From a virus, in IMG/VR virus record IMGVR_UViG_3300036768_000311, positions 1 to 47,755 of that record: a stretch of 47,755 nt of DNA; one strand, 5' to 3'. Positions 14,272 to 23,320 of this stretch are shown in pieces. Within the stretch, counting starts at the first letter, position 1. Each line of letters begins with the position of its first letter. Position numbers and translations under genes: made by a program. The notes under the pieces were generated by a model that saw only the letters and a list, made by a program, of their open reading frames with translations, had not been told where the DNA came from and made no database searches.

Positions 14272-14876
14272 TGAAGAAGATTGCAGTAGACCTTGACGAC
14301 GTGGTTCTTGACTTCTTCGGGTCCGTGATTGACGCTTTCGAGCGAGAGTACGGCGCGGGCGTCAAGGAGTCTTGGGACGGAGACCCGTGGGGTGACTGGG
14401 CGCAGTGGTTCGCCAACCACCCTAAGTTCAAGGAGAGTGGGTATACCAACTGGTGGGACTGGCTCCGGGAGCGTGACTGGCTGTGGGCCACGTTCCCGGC
14501 GGTGCCTGGGGCCATCGGCGGCATAAAGCAGCTCCGCAACGCGGGCTACTATGTCGAGTGCGTCACGGCCAAGCCCCAGTGGGCCGAGTTCGCAGTGTGG
14601 AAGTGGCTCGGGCGCTGGCGTCCGCCGTTCAACCAGGTGACCATCGTCGCCCCCGGTGCCAGCAAGCTGGAGGCCACAGACGCTTCGCTCATCGTGGACG
14701 ACCGCCTAGAGACCTGCAGGGAGTGGACGGAGGCGGGCCGCAAGTCCATCTGGTTCGTCCCTTGGGTCCAGGAGTTCCTGTCTACCTCTGAGGCGATAGC
14801 CGTGCTTGGGCACTGCCCCGACGAGGCGGCATACTGTTGGGACGACGTGCTGGACATCGTGAAGGAGGTGATTTAG
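14271..14876 (+). CDS. HAD-family 5'(3')-deoxyribonucleotidase-like phosphatase
   Basis: A 201-residue HAD hydrolase. Motif I is D7-L-D9-D-V-V, with the aspartyl nucleophile D7 and acid/base D9. A V-T-A-K-P segment (about 98-102) fits motif II and S-L-I-V-D-D-R (about 139-145) fits motif IV. The family, including NT5C-like phage proteins, dephosphorylates deoxyribonucleoside monophosphates. Next to the dNMP kinase it probably tunes dNTP pools or breaks down a modified or unwanted nucleotide. Confidence 0.8.
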   Translation: MKKIAVDLDDVVLDFFGSVIDAFEREYGAGVKESWDGDPWGDWAQWFANHPKFKESGYTNWWDWLRERDWLWATFPAVPGAIGGIKQLRNAGYYVECVTAKPQWAEFAVWKWLGRWRPPFNQVTIVAPGASKLEATDASLIVDDRLETCREWTEAGRKSIWFVPWVQEFLSTSEAIAVLGHCPDEAAYCWDDVLDIVKEVI

Positions 14877-15032
14877 TTGGCCAAGAAGAAGCGCCCCTAC
14901 ACTCGCAAGCAGCTGGCGCGCATCCGCGCTGAGCAGCGCAGGCAGCACTTCGAGGAGCGCAGGGCGCGTAGGGAGGATGAGGAGCTGTGGAGGCAGCGCC
15001 TCGCGATGTTGACGGAGGGCAGGAATGACTGA
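14877..15032 (+). CDS. Small Arg/Lys-rich protein, 51 residues
   Basis: TTG start eight bases after AAGGAGG and directly after the phosphatase stop. The product is a highly charged helix (M-A-K-K-K-R-P-Y-T-R-K-Q..., then many Arg/Glu). Its end overlaps the next start by eight bases. Probably nucleic-acid-associated; no family. Confidence 0.55.
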   Translation: MAKKKRPYTRKQLARIRAEQRRQHFEERRARREDEELWRQRLAMLTEGRND

Positions 15033-15309
15033 AGAGCGTATCGTCAGTAGGCTGGTGGAGAAGCTTGAGAAGTGGCTGGAGTTTCAGCCGGAGTGGGTTC
15101 TGCTTCTCACGGCCCCGCGTGGGGTCCGTAGGCGGGCTAGCAGGCTGCTAGCGCAGACCGTCACCCGCATCCCTCCGCGTGGTACGCCCTTCGGTTCGGC
15201 TAGGCCACAGGAGGAACCCGAAGAGCGCCGAACCCGCCAGGCGCAGGAGCCTTCGGCTTCGCCTTCGCCTGAGGCGCAGCAGGAGCAGAGCCTCGCCGGT
15301 CCTGCTTAA
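15025..15309 (+). CDS. Hypothetical protein at the end of the rightward operon
   Basis: The product is 94 residues: a helical N-terminus (M-T-E-E-R-I-V-S-R-L-V-E-K-L-E-K-W-L), then a low-complexity Pro/Glu/Arg tail. The last 110 bases overlap the convergent holin-like gene on the other strand, and the low-complexity tail may be a by-product of that overlap. The start overlaps the previous gene's stop and has only a weak ribosome site. Confidence 0.45.
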   Translation: MTEERIVSRLVEKLEKWLEFQPEWVLLLTAPRGVRRRASRLLAQTVTRIPPRGTPFGSARPQEEPEERRTRQAQEPSASPSPEAQQEQSLAGPA

Positions 15310-15550
15310 TCTCGTCTACGAGCTGGCGCTGAACCTCAGTCAGAGTAGTCAGGCTCTTAGACACAGACTCCAACTGAGAAGCCACCGAGCTGAAGTGGTT
15401 CGTGAACTGTTCGACCACGTACTCGGTGGTTTCTCTATTGTTCTTCATCATCTCCCGGTTCATGCGGAAGAAGCCCTTGGCAAGCGCAACCAGAGCGCCG
15501 ATGGCTGCGCCACCAAGACCGAGCTGCACGTAGTCGCTAGGGAACGCCAT
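15200..15550 (-). CDS. Holin-like membrane protein
   Basis: A 116-residue protein with one N-terminal membrane helix (about 7-28, V-Q-L-G-L-G-G-A-A-I-G-A-L-V-A-L-A-K). A long amphipathic/coiled-coil stretch (30-85) and an Ala/Pro/Lys-rich tail follow. This one-helix plus coil design resembles BhlA/UviB-type holins, and the gene immediately follows the endolysin gene (one base after its stop). It likely forms or triggers the membrane lesion for lysis. Confidence 0.65.
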   Translation of the reverse strand: MAFPSDYVQLGLGGAAIGALVALAKGFFRMNREMMKNNRETTEYVVEQFTNHFSSVASQLESVSKSLTTLTEVQRQLVDEIKQDRRGSAPAAPQAKAKPKAPAPGGFGALRVPPVA

Positions 15551-15551
15551 C

Positions 15552-16076
15552 TTAACCCAACTCCCCGTAGCTGAAGTGCGGCGGGTCGCCGAACACCTTA
15601 CCCCAGTAGAACCGCTTGCCGTCCTCCCGCACAGCCTGCATGGCGGCAGCCTCCTCGTCCGTCACCTGGTAGAGGTCAACCGCCCGCCCGGTGCGGTGGT
15701 ACCCGTGACACGGGTCGGCAGCCTTGTAGCCGGTGCCGGAGATGTAGCGCTGGTACAGCGTGTTCTGCTGCTCGTAGGTGCGGTAGGAACCGGAGTACTC
15801 CGAAGTGTAGCTCTGCGTGACCTGGATGGTACGGCACCTACGCAGGGCCTTCAGGAAGGCAACCATGACCTTGGCGTGGAGCTTAACGTCAATGACCACA
15901 TCCCGGCCCTTGCCCTTGAAGTGGAACCGGCGCACGACCAGACCCGGCGGGTCGTCGGTGCGGCACGAGGGGGAGACCAGAGGCTCCTTATACTTCTTGG
16001 ACAGGCGAAGCCGGGCGATGGCTGCCGTCAGCTCCGCAGCGCAAGCGAGGCCGGGCCGGATGTCGTAGGTTCGCAT
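15552..16076 (-). CDS. Endolysin, M15 (VanY-type) L,D- or D,D-peptidase
   Basis: A 174-residue protein. The peptidase M15 zinc site is visible: H127-x2-G-x-A-x-D134 (G-Y-H-R-T-G-R-A-V-D) and H167 near the C-terminus (D-P-P-H-F-S-Y-G). A conserved S-Y-R-T-Y-E-Q-Q segment precedes them. There is no signal peptide, so export depends on the holin. It cleaves peptidoglycan stem or cross-bridge peptides. AAAAGGAGG precedes the ATG. No separate cell-wall-binding domain is seen. Confidence 0.85.
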   Translation of the reverse strand: MRTYDIRPGLACAAELTAAIARLRLSKKYKEPLVSPSCRTDDPPGLVVRRFHFKGKGRDVVIDVKLHAKVMVAFLKALRRCRTIQVTQSYTSEYSGSYRTYEQQNTLYQRYISGTGYKAADPCHGYHRTGRAVDLYQVTDEEAAAMQAVREDGKRFYWGKVFGDPPHFSYGELG

Positions 16077-16091
16077 GATTCCTCCTTTTAA

Positions 16092-19000
16092 CTAGACGAG
16101 CTTGACAAGGGGCTCATCGCCGGTCGGAAGGTCAAGCTTGATGGGCGGCGCGCCGATGGCGTCGGCGGCGTCCACGAACTCCCGCGCTTGCGGGAACCTA
16201 ACCCCCAACTGGCGGTACTGCTGAAGCACCGGCTCGACCTCGTTGTAGAAGAAGTCCAGCTCCGCCTGAACGAAGTCGTCGGGCCGGATGCCGATACCAG
16301 CAATCATGGAGAACAGGCCGCCCAGACGGGCCTCGACGCGGGCGGGGTCGGCCTCCATGAAGTTACGGAACCGGCTGTAAATGGGCCAGGCAGTAAGGAC
16401 GTTCTCAAGCCTGTCGTCTATGTACAGGTTGCCCTCCTTGTCGGCCTTGGCTATGCCGGTCATCTTGAGCACGTCCCGGATGCCGGGAGTATTCCACACG
16501 CCAGAGAGCTTAACCAGCTTACCCTCCAGCGGCCTGCCGGTGAAGACCTGCTGCTTGATGGCGTAGGACTCAAGCAGGTTCCTGACAATCGGGAGCGTGG
16601 CGGAGATATAGTCGTTCAGCCCATTGTACAGGTCGTTGAACGGCAAGTCAAGTATAGCGTACTTGATGTTGTCCTGACCCTTGCTACCGATGAACGGCAC
16701 CCAGTCCGGGATGGGGATGGCCAGGGCCTCCTTAAGGAACTCCGGCTGGGAGGCTCGCGCCTTCTGCTCGTTGAAGCCAGCGATGTCGTAGGCGGTGCTC
16801 TCCAGCTTGCCCGCGATGAGGGTCATCTTCCCAGGCTCGGATGCCAGGGCACGAATCTGGTACGGGACGTTGGTCCTGAGCCACTTGTAGAACGGTACCA
16901 GGTCCCGGATGTAGTCCTCGGCCGGGGTAAGGTCGACGTAGTCGCCGTGGCGCATCATCACGAACGCCCTAGCCCCGTAGGTGTCGCCGTTAGTGATTGC
17001 CATACCGTGCGCCCAAGCGGCGGTACGGTGGAACTCCTCCACGCTCGACCCGATGCTACGCATACGGTTGTCGAAGCGCTCAGCCACCTGGCGGAGCTTG
17101 GTCTTGTCCTTGGCGGCAGCAGAGGTATAAATCTGCCAGGCCTCGTCCACGGTGTTCGCAGCCTCGGTAACGGACCGCGTGTTCCCTTCTCCCACGCCCA
17201 GCCGCGCCAGGTGGTCACGGATGTCCCCGTAGGTCAGGGAGCCAACGTTGTTCTCGCCGAAGAGCAGGCCCAGCCGGTAGCGCTCAAACTCGTCCGGCGT
17301 TACCAGCTTCTCGAAGAACTTCTCGTTGTTTACTTTGTACGCGAAGGCGTAGTCCGCCACCATCACGCCCCCGAGCCAGTTGTTGAACCAGGCGCCGAAG
17401 AAGTTACGGGCGTGGAACCCAGGCCAGCGATAGGTGGCCCAGCGCTTCCACGGACCGAGCACGAAGCGCCGCCACTCCTGGCGCAGGTGGCCAACCCCAT
17501 GCCGGTCAATCATGCTGTGGAACTCCTCGGCGATGTAAGACGGCATGGCGTACGCCTCCAGGCCCGGAACACGCAGGCGGGTAAGGCCCTGCAGCCCGAG
17601 GGTGTCTGCGACCTCAGCAGACACGTTCTTGCCGCCTCCGGCCAGCGGGACCTCTATGAGGGCTGGCTTAAGCTTCGCCCTGGCCTGCTGCGCCTCGGCC
17701 AGCGCCTTATTCAGAGCGTTGGTTGCCCGAGTCAGCTCAACCCGAGCCCGCTCCAGCCTCTTGGAGATTTCCATCCCCTCCTTGATGGCGGCGTTGTGCT
17801 TCTGCGCCGCAGCAGACCGGCTACCAAGAGCCTTCTCAGTACGGCTACCGGCCAGCTCCAGCGGGTTTCGGTGCTGCCACTTCGGACGGTTCGGGTCCGG
17901 GGGCACGACGGGCAAGAAGCGCCCAGTGTTGGGGTCAACCGGCCTCAGGCCCCTCTCCAGGATTTGCTGGACGTAGTTAAGGTCTTCGAGCTGCTTCTGG
18001 AGCTGCTCTCGCTCAATCTGCAGCGCCGTAGGCGAAGTAAGCCTCCGGCCACCGCCCTTCTTGACGAAACTCCCTGTCTTCGTTATGACCGAATCGAGTT
18101 CCTTACGGTAGTACAGCTCGCCTCTGTCCAGCATGTCCTCAATGGTCCTACGGACAGCATCGAGGCGCCTGTCTATGTGCTCAGGGTAGAACTCCCTAAG
18201 CGCCTTCTTCGTGATGGCCGCACCGCCTGGGGTGTACGAGTTCCTTTCGAGATAGTTCCTTAGGATGCTATCGAAGTTCACTATTTCCTGCTTAGATATC
18301 TCTTCGAGGTCGCGGAAGTAGGCCTTCGCCAGCTTCGTGCCTATGCCCCGTCCACGCGCCTCCGGCAGCACGAAAGTATCGCTCTTCGGAAACGGCGAGT
18401 AGCCCAGGCGCTTCGTACCGAGTATCTTTCCGTTCTCGTCCACGTAGTAGTACGTGGTCGGCGGTATGTTAGGCGCGTTACCATACATCGCCCAGCCCTT
18501 TATCTCGCTTTCCAGCGGAAATGCGTGCGGCTCGCCTATACGCCACACCCCGTCACCGACGTAGGTGGCCACATTGGGGTCGTGCGTCCTGACCAGCAGC
18601 TTGCGCGGCTCGGGAGCCCCAGGGCTCGTAAGCTCATCTATGGTCTGCTCGAACTTGTTCAGCACAGACTGTATATGACCCGGAATATCCGGACGGTTGT
18701 CCGAGGTCTTCTTGTATATCTGTGCCAGCTGCCCAGTCGCCTGGTCCAGCACGCGGTTAACCAGTTTCTCCTCTTCGTCGAGCTGAGCAAGCCTGCCCTC
18801 CAGCTCCGGCCCGGCCTTCGCTATCGCCTGCCGGGCCTCAGCCAGGTTGCGGCCCCAGCGCAGGACTGCGGCAACCTCCTCGTCGGGCGGGCCAAGCTTC
18901 TGCACGAAGCGCCCTTCCACTTCCTCGGTGAGGCGGCCCATCTCCTCGGCGACGAAGTTAAAGTGCTTCTTCTGCGCCTCCATGTACTTGATGGCGCGCT

Positions 19001-22000
19001 TGTTGGCGGCAAGAATCTTCTCCACCAGGTCCTTCTCTCTGGTGATGATGTACTTCATCACGCTGGGAGAGATGGTCCATGCGTACTGCTGGGTCTTGGG
19101 GGCAGCAGAGAACATGAAGGGCGCGAAGCGGGAGAGCGTCATGAGCCTCTGAGACGTGCGCCCGAGGATGCGCGAGCGGATGGCGAGAGCCTGGTCGTGC
19201 AGGTACTTGGTATAGGCAACCATGGGGTTGGTATCCCACACGATGTCGGGCAGCAGCGAAACGTCCATGCCGAGCTTGTCAGCCAGCATCTCCTTAACCA
19301 TATCAGAGGCGGTCTTGAGGTCGTAGGGCAGCGTTCGGTTAAGCTCTGCCTGAAGCTGGGGCTCGGCCAGCAGAATCTGCGGCTCATCCTTCGGGATGCG
19401 CCCTCGGATGGCCTCGGCGACCTCCTTCCTGAGGACACGGTGGTAGTAACCCCTGTGCGGCCTGAGGACCGGGAAGTCCTCGCTCACCAGCTTCACATCC
19501 GTCGGGTCGAAGATGTAGATGGCCTTGTTGCCGTCCTCCAGGGGCCGGATGATGCCCGCAGCGTTGTTCCTGCGTGCACGAATCTCCTTAGTGAGCGACT
19601 CAGCGACCGTCTTTTCCTTGTACTCCTGACGGAATACATCTGCCCCGCTGGCCTCCACCAGGTTCAGCAGGCTCTCCTCCTTAGCAGGCGCCGTGGCCTT
19701 CGTAACCTCCTTAGCGAGCTGCTCAAGGTACGCGGTTATCTCGGCGCGAGCGTCGTGTACGGTCCGGTTTGGAGCCGCCTCGGTCGGCAGCACCCCGTTC
19801 CCGGTAACGTCAAGCTCAACGAAATCCTCTCCCCGGATTGCTACAGGGAGGTCGTCCGGGCTAATCTTCTTCTCGTAAACCTTTATACCTGAGAACTCGT
19901 CTATGGTCGCTGCGGCGTCCAGCCGCTGGCCCCCTACTACAATCTGCTGCCGAATGTCGGGGTCCTCTATGTGGAGGTAGTAAATCTTGGGAGTGCGCTT
20001 CTTGCCTGCATCCTCGATAACCTGGGTAACCGGGTGCGGCATCCCCCGTCCATACTGCCAGTCCTTAACCTGCGAGGGGTGCAGTCCGAGGGCCTCGTCG
20101 AAGGCGAACTTAACGTTCCCGTGGTGAACACCGTGCTTGCTGGCCTCCTCGCCCGCTATGCGGAGTACCACTTGCATACGCTTAAGCACGCGGCGCTCCT
20201 CGGGCGAGAAGCCCTGCGCGGTCCTCCACATCCGCTGCATCCGGGTGAAGAAGTCGTGCGCCTCTGGGTCGTCCACGAACTTATAGGTTGAGTAGAGCGT
20301 CTCACCTCTAGGCTCGACGCTATTTATCACGTCGGCCCAACCAGGACTCGTGTCGAGGAGCCACTGCTTGAACTCGTCCCAGTTACCGGGGTCAAGGTCC
20401 TCAGGGAACCAGTCGAGGTACTCGGCAATCCGGGTCTTCAGCTCCTCGCTTGCGGTTGTCAGCTTCTCGTCAGCGTGTATGCCGAACGTCTTGTGGAAGT
20501 CGTCGTTCAGCGACGCATCCTCACCCAGCACGCGGCGGATGGTGTTGTGTACGAAGTCATTACCAGCGCTGTCGGCCTCCAGCCTAGCCTGCCAGGCCAT
20601 GTACCCGGCCAGCCCATGGCGAGTCATCGCTGCACCACGGTCGAACACTGCAGTGATGGCCGAGAGCCGCTCGGAGGCCGAGTAGAACATGCTCCCGAAG
20701 TGCATGCCGTTACCGGCTATACGCCTCCCCAGCTCAGGGAACTCCTTCATGAAGTTAGTCCAGCCCTCGTCCATCCAGTAGCGCAGGTGTTCCCAGGTAG
20801 CGTCGCCCATCCCTATCTCGTGGATGAGACGCACCATACCCGACTGCCCAGCGAAGAACCGGGAAACCATCTCCAGGCCACCGCCCAGCATGAAAGGCCC
20901 GATGCGCCCGTAGAGGGCCGGAGGACTGATATACCTTAACGACGTAAAGGGAACTCGTACACGCAGGCGCACGCCGCCAAGGGCGTCTGCGAAGGTAAGT
21001 GCCTGCCGCCACAGCGGGTCCTTAGGGTTCCTAAAGGCGCCATTGCGGATGGCGGTTTCAAGCAGCTGCTTCACGTCCTTGGCCTCTACCGCGCCTTTCT
21101 CGCTCAGGACCAGTCCTTCAGCTATCGCCTCGCGCAGGGTACGGGTCCGAACCAGGTCATAGGTCTTGGAACCGACCTCGAAGAGCGTCTTGTAAAGCTC
21201 ATTCTCTGCCGCAGAGAACGAAGCGTTGGTAAGCGCGGCGGCACGCTCGAAAACATCTATGTTGCCGTACCTGAGGGCCTCGTGACCAACGTCGTGTATA
21301 ACGCCCTCCCACACACTGCGCAGGTGCGTGATGATTTCCTCATCCGTAGCGTTGGCGAAGCGCTCTACATTGCGCGCCAGCCTGAGCATACCCTCGCTCT
21401 CGGTGGCAACCTTACCCGCAACCAGCATAGCGCGCTCCCCCGCCTTAGTCATACCGCCTACGGCAGTAAACCAAGTAACCGGGTCGGTAGCCACGTCGCC
21501 AACGAAGCCAAGCAAGGCACGGGCGATTCCGCCGATTCCGTCGCCCTTCCAACCCATCTGCTGTAGTACGGCATTCCAGTTGTGGCGCACCTCGCCCGTG
21601 AAGGCCCCGGCGAAGTCCTTACCAAGGCTAAACTCGCCGCCATCTATGGCGTCGAAGACCATGTTGGGGACGATGTAGGCGGTACCGAATATAAAGTCAA
21701 GGGCCTTGCCGATAGGCGAAAACACGCCCTTTATGATGTCGAAGATGCTGCCGCCTGCCTTCCCTTCGCGCTTGGCAGCAAGCTGGGCAGCCAGTTCTGG
21801 GTTGACAGTAGCAATCTTGGCCAGAGCCCTGTCGGTCTGCGCTGCTGCCGACTCCGGCGTCCACTGAGAGGGGTCGGGCTCGAACACGCTCTGCCCCATC
21901 ATAGCATTGGCCACAGCAGCCTGAGCGGCATTGAACAACGCCTGCTGCTTCTGCGCTCGGTACGCAAGCACGTCAGACGTGTTCTGCTCCAACTGAGAGC

Positions 22001-22118
22001 CGAAGAACATGTTCGGGCCAGCGCTGTACAGGTTTACCCCAAATAGCGGGTCCTGTGCTGCCGGATTGAGCGGAAGTGCTACGGGATTTGGTATGGTGGG
22101 GTTGGGGATATCAGCCAT
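16092..22118 (-). CDS. Giant internal virion / polyvalent protein (2008 residues)
   Basis: At 2008 residues this is the largest gene. Hydrophobic stretches lie at about 126-160 and 195-225 and may insert in the host membrane, as internal core proteins of T7-like phages do. Further along come a segment ending I-Y-I-F-D-P-T-D-V-K (about 865-875), like the tail of ADP-ribosyltransferase-type phage domains, and long helical stretches (about 1000-1150). An acetyltransferase-like signature L-P-E-A-R-G-R-G-I-G-T-K-L lies near 1250-1262, followed by helical and coil regions. The C-terminal part holds W-P-G-F-H-A-R-N-F-F-G-A-W (about 1565-1580), reminiscent of large polyvalent protein domains. Probably ejected with the DNA. 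No ribosome site is obvious at the ATG. The domain guesses need structural comparison. Confidence 0.75.
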   Translation of the reverse strand: MADIPNPTIPNPVALPLNPAAQDPLFGVNLYSAGPNMFFGSQLEQNTSDVLAYRAQKQQALFNAAQAAVANAMMGQSVFEPDPSQWTPESAAAQTDRALAKIATVNPELAAQLAAKREGKAGGSIFDIIKGVFSPIGKALDFIFGTAYIVPNMVFDAIDGGEFSLGKDFAGAFTGEVRHNWNAVLQQMGWKGDGIGGIARALLGFVGDVATDPVTWFTAVGGMTKAGERAMLVAGKVATESEGMLRLARNVERFANATDEEIITHLRSVWEGVIHDVGHEALRYGNIDVFERAAALTNASFSAAENELYKTLFEVGSKTYDLVRTRTLREAIAEGLVLSEKGAVEAKDVKQLLETAIRNGAFRNPKDPLWRQALTFADALGGVRLRVRVPFTSLRYISPPALYGRIGPFMLGGGLEMVSRFFAGQSGMVRLIHEIGMGDATWEHLRYWMDEGWTNFMKEFPELGRRIAGNGMHFGSMFYSASERLSAITAVFDRGAAMTRHGLAGYMAWQARLEADSAGNDFVHNTIRRVLGEDASLNDDFHKTFGIHADEKLTTASEELKTRIAEYLDWFPEDLDPGNWDEFKQWLLDTSPGWADVINSVEPRGETLYSTYKFVDDPEAHDFFTRMQRMWRTAQGFSPEERRVLKRMQVVLRIAGEEASKHGVHHGNVKFAFDEALGLHPSQVKDWQYGRGMPHPVTQVIEDAGKKRTPKIYYLHIEDPDIRQQIVVGGQRLDAAATIDEFSGIKVYEKKISPDDLPVAIRGEDFVELDVTGNGVLPTEAAPNRTVHDARAEITAYLEQLAKEVTKATAPAKEESLLNLVEASGADVFRQEYKEKTVAESLTKEIRARRNNAAGIIRPLEDGNKAIYIFDPTDVKLVSEDFPVLRPHRGYYHRVLRKEVAEAIRGRIPKDEPQILLAEPQLQAELNRTLPYDLKTASDMVKEMLADKLGMDVSLLPDIVWDTNPMVAYTKYLHDQALAIRSRILGRTSQRLMTLSRFAPFMFSAAPKTQQYAWTISPSVMKYIITREKDLVEKILAANKRAIKYMEAQKKHFNFVAEEMGRLTEEVEGRFVQKLGPPDEEVAAVLRWGRNLAEARQAIAKAGPELEGRLAQLDEEEKLVNRVLDQATGQLAQIYKKTSDNRPDIPGHIQSVLNKFEQTIDELTSPGAPEPRKLLVRTHDPNVATYVGDGVWRIGEPHAFPLESEIKGWAMYGNAPNIPPTTYYYVDENGKILGTKRLGYSPFPKSDTFVLPEARGRGIGTKLAKAYFRDLEEISKQEIVNFDSILRNYLERNSYTPGGAAITKKALREFYPEHIDRRLDAVRRTIEDMLDRGELYYRKELDSVITKTGSFVKKGGGRRLTSPTALQIEREQLQKQLEDLNYVQQILERGLRPVDPNTGRFLPVVPPDPNRPKWQHRNPLELAGSRTEKALGSRSAAAQKHNAAIKEGMEISKRLERARVELTRATNALNKALAEAQQARAKLKPALIEVPLAGGGKNVSAEVADTLGLQGLTRLRVPGLEAYAMPSYIAEEFHSMIDRHGVGHLRQEWRRFVLGPWKRWATYRWPGFHARNFFGAWFNNWLGGVMVADYAFAYKVNNEKFFEKLVTPDEFERYRLGLLFGENNVGSLTYGDIRDHLARLGVGEGNTRSVTEAANTVDEAWQIYTSAAAKDKTKLRQVAERFDNRMRSIGSSVEEFHRTAAWAHGMAITNGDTYGARAFVMMRHGDYVDLTPAEDYIRDLVPFYKWLRTNVPYQIRALASEPGKMTLIAGKLESTAYDIAGFNEQKARASQPEFLKEALAIPIPDWVPFIGSKGQDNIKYAILDLPFNDLYNGLNDYISATLPIVRNLLESYAIKQQVFTGRPLEGKLVKLSGVWNTPGIRDVLKMTGIAKADKEGNLYIDDRLENVLTAWPIYSRFRNFMEADPARVEARLGGLFSMIAGIGIRPDDFVQAELDFFYNEVEPVLQQYRQLGVRFPQAREFVDAADAIGAPPIKLDLPTGDEPLVKLV

Positions 22119-22138
22119 GTCCGATGCTTAGCCTAGGA

Positions 22139-23311
22139 CTATCCGTTGGGTAGATTGTAGGCGCCCATATGCATGAGCACGTCTGTAGCTCGGCTCTTAG
22201 TCGCTGGTGAGGGCGTAGGAGCCGTTATGCCTGCTTCACGGAGGAGCGCAGCGGCGTCTTCAGGGCGCATACGGCCCTCCAAGACTGCCTTAGCTATATC
22301 CTCCGGCGACATGTATGGCGGACTGAGCGCAACAATCCGCGCCTTGGCCTCCAGCATGTCCCGGATAGCGGCTGCCGCTTTGTCGTCCAGGTTATAGAGC
22401 GGGATTATGGTCTGCATGATAGAGTCAACTATAAGCTTCTGCCTAGTCTCTGGCGGGTTTCCCTTGCCATAAAGCTGCCCAGGTGCCACAGGTCCCGCGC
22501 CTGCGGCATACATAGCACGGGCGAGAGCCTTGATAAGTGCAAGCTCCTGGTCGCTGGTCACGCCATACTGGTCGGCGTACATCTGAACAACCTCAGAAGC
22601 GGTAGGATAGATGCCGTCCTCCTTAGGCATATTGAACAGCCTCTGCAGCACTGGGAATGCCTCAGCAGCCGAAGTAGCCAGCGCCGAAGCGCCCGTAGTG
22701 GTGTTGCCCGTCTGCTCAAGCTTCTTCAGGTAGTCCTGCTTGGCCTTGAAGTTCTCTATATCGAGAGCATTCTGGAGGCGCATCTGCTTAAGGGCCAGCT
22801 GCTTCTCGGCGATGAGCCTGGCATCCTCCTTAGCCCGGTAGGTAAGGGCCTGCGCCGTGGCGTACTGAGCGGCAGCCTGAGCCTGGGCGGTGCCCTCCTG
22901 GAGAGTGGCCATGGCCACCTTAGACCCCTTATCCAGGATGGCCCCAGCCTGTGTCAGCCCCTTCTGAGTCTTGGCGCTCCCGGCAGCAACACCCTGGACG
23001 GCGCGGAAGCTGGTACCGCCAGCGGTTGCCGAGCCCAGCCGCTTCGCAACCTGCGCCTTAGCCTGGGCCACCTGGCCCTGGGTGATAGCCTGGGTACGCG
23101 CCTGAACACGCTGAAGGCTCTGCAGCTGCTTCCTCTGGGTTGATGTGAGGGCAGCCTGCACCCCGCCCATAGTAGTCTTCAGGTTCCCGTAGATGCCGCC
23201 GATAACGTCGGTAGTATACTTGAACCCTGCCTTACGGGCCTGAGCAGCCAACTTCCTGGTGGTTATGATGTTGGCCTTGGCCTGCGCAAACAGCTTGTCA
23301 CTCTTAGCCAT
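22139..23311 (-). CDS. Internal virion protein-like, Ala/Gln-rich helical protein
   Basis: A 390-residue protein. Residues 1-200 are a long Ala/Gln/Lys-rich helical region, 200-330 are mixed, and the C-terminus is helical (M-S-P-E-D-I-A-K-A-V-L-E-G-R-M-R). AAGGAG precedes the ATG. The composition and position between the giant virion protein and another Ala-rich protein match the trio of internal core proteins of podoviruses (T7 gp14/15/16-like arrangement). No sequence motif proves it. Confidence 0.6.
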   Translation of the reverse strand: MAKSDKLFAQAKANIITTRKLAAQARKAGFKYTTDVIGGIYGNLKTTMGGVQAALTSTQRKQLQSLQRVQARTQAITQGQVAQAKAQVAKRLGSATAGGTSFRAVQGVAAGSAKTQKGLTQAGAILDKGSKVAMATLQEGTAQAQAAAQYATAQALTYRAKEDARLIAEKQLALKQMRLQNALDIENFKAKQDYLKKLEQTGNTTTGASALATSAAEAFPVLQRLFNMPKEDGIYPTASEVVQMYADQYGVTSDQELALIKALARAMYAAGAGPVAPGQLYGKGNPPETRQKLIVDSIMQTIIPLYNLDDKAAAAIRDMLEAKARIVALSPPYMSPEDIAKAVLEGRMRPEDAAALLREAGITAPTPSPATKSRATDVLMHMGAYNLPNG

Positions 23312-23320
23312 GTTTACTCC

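Noticed and set aside
16188-18263. 691-codon plus-strand open frame inside the giant virion gene
   Set aside because: Mirror frame of a long GC-rich gene; composition (Val/Leu/Arg/His-rich) is typical of an antisense shadow and no start signal is present.
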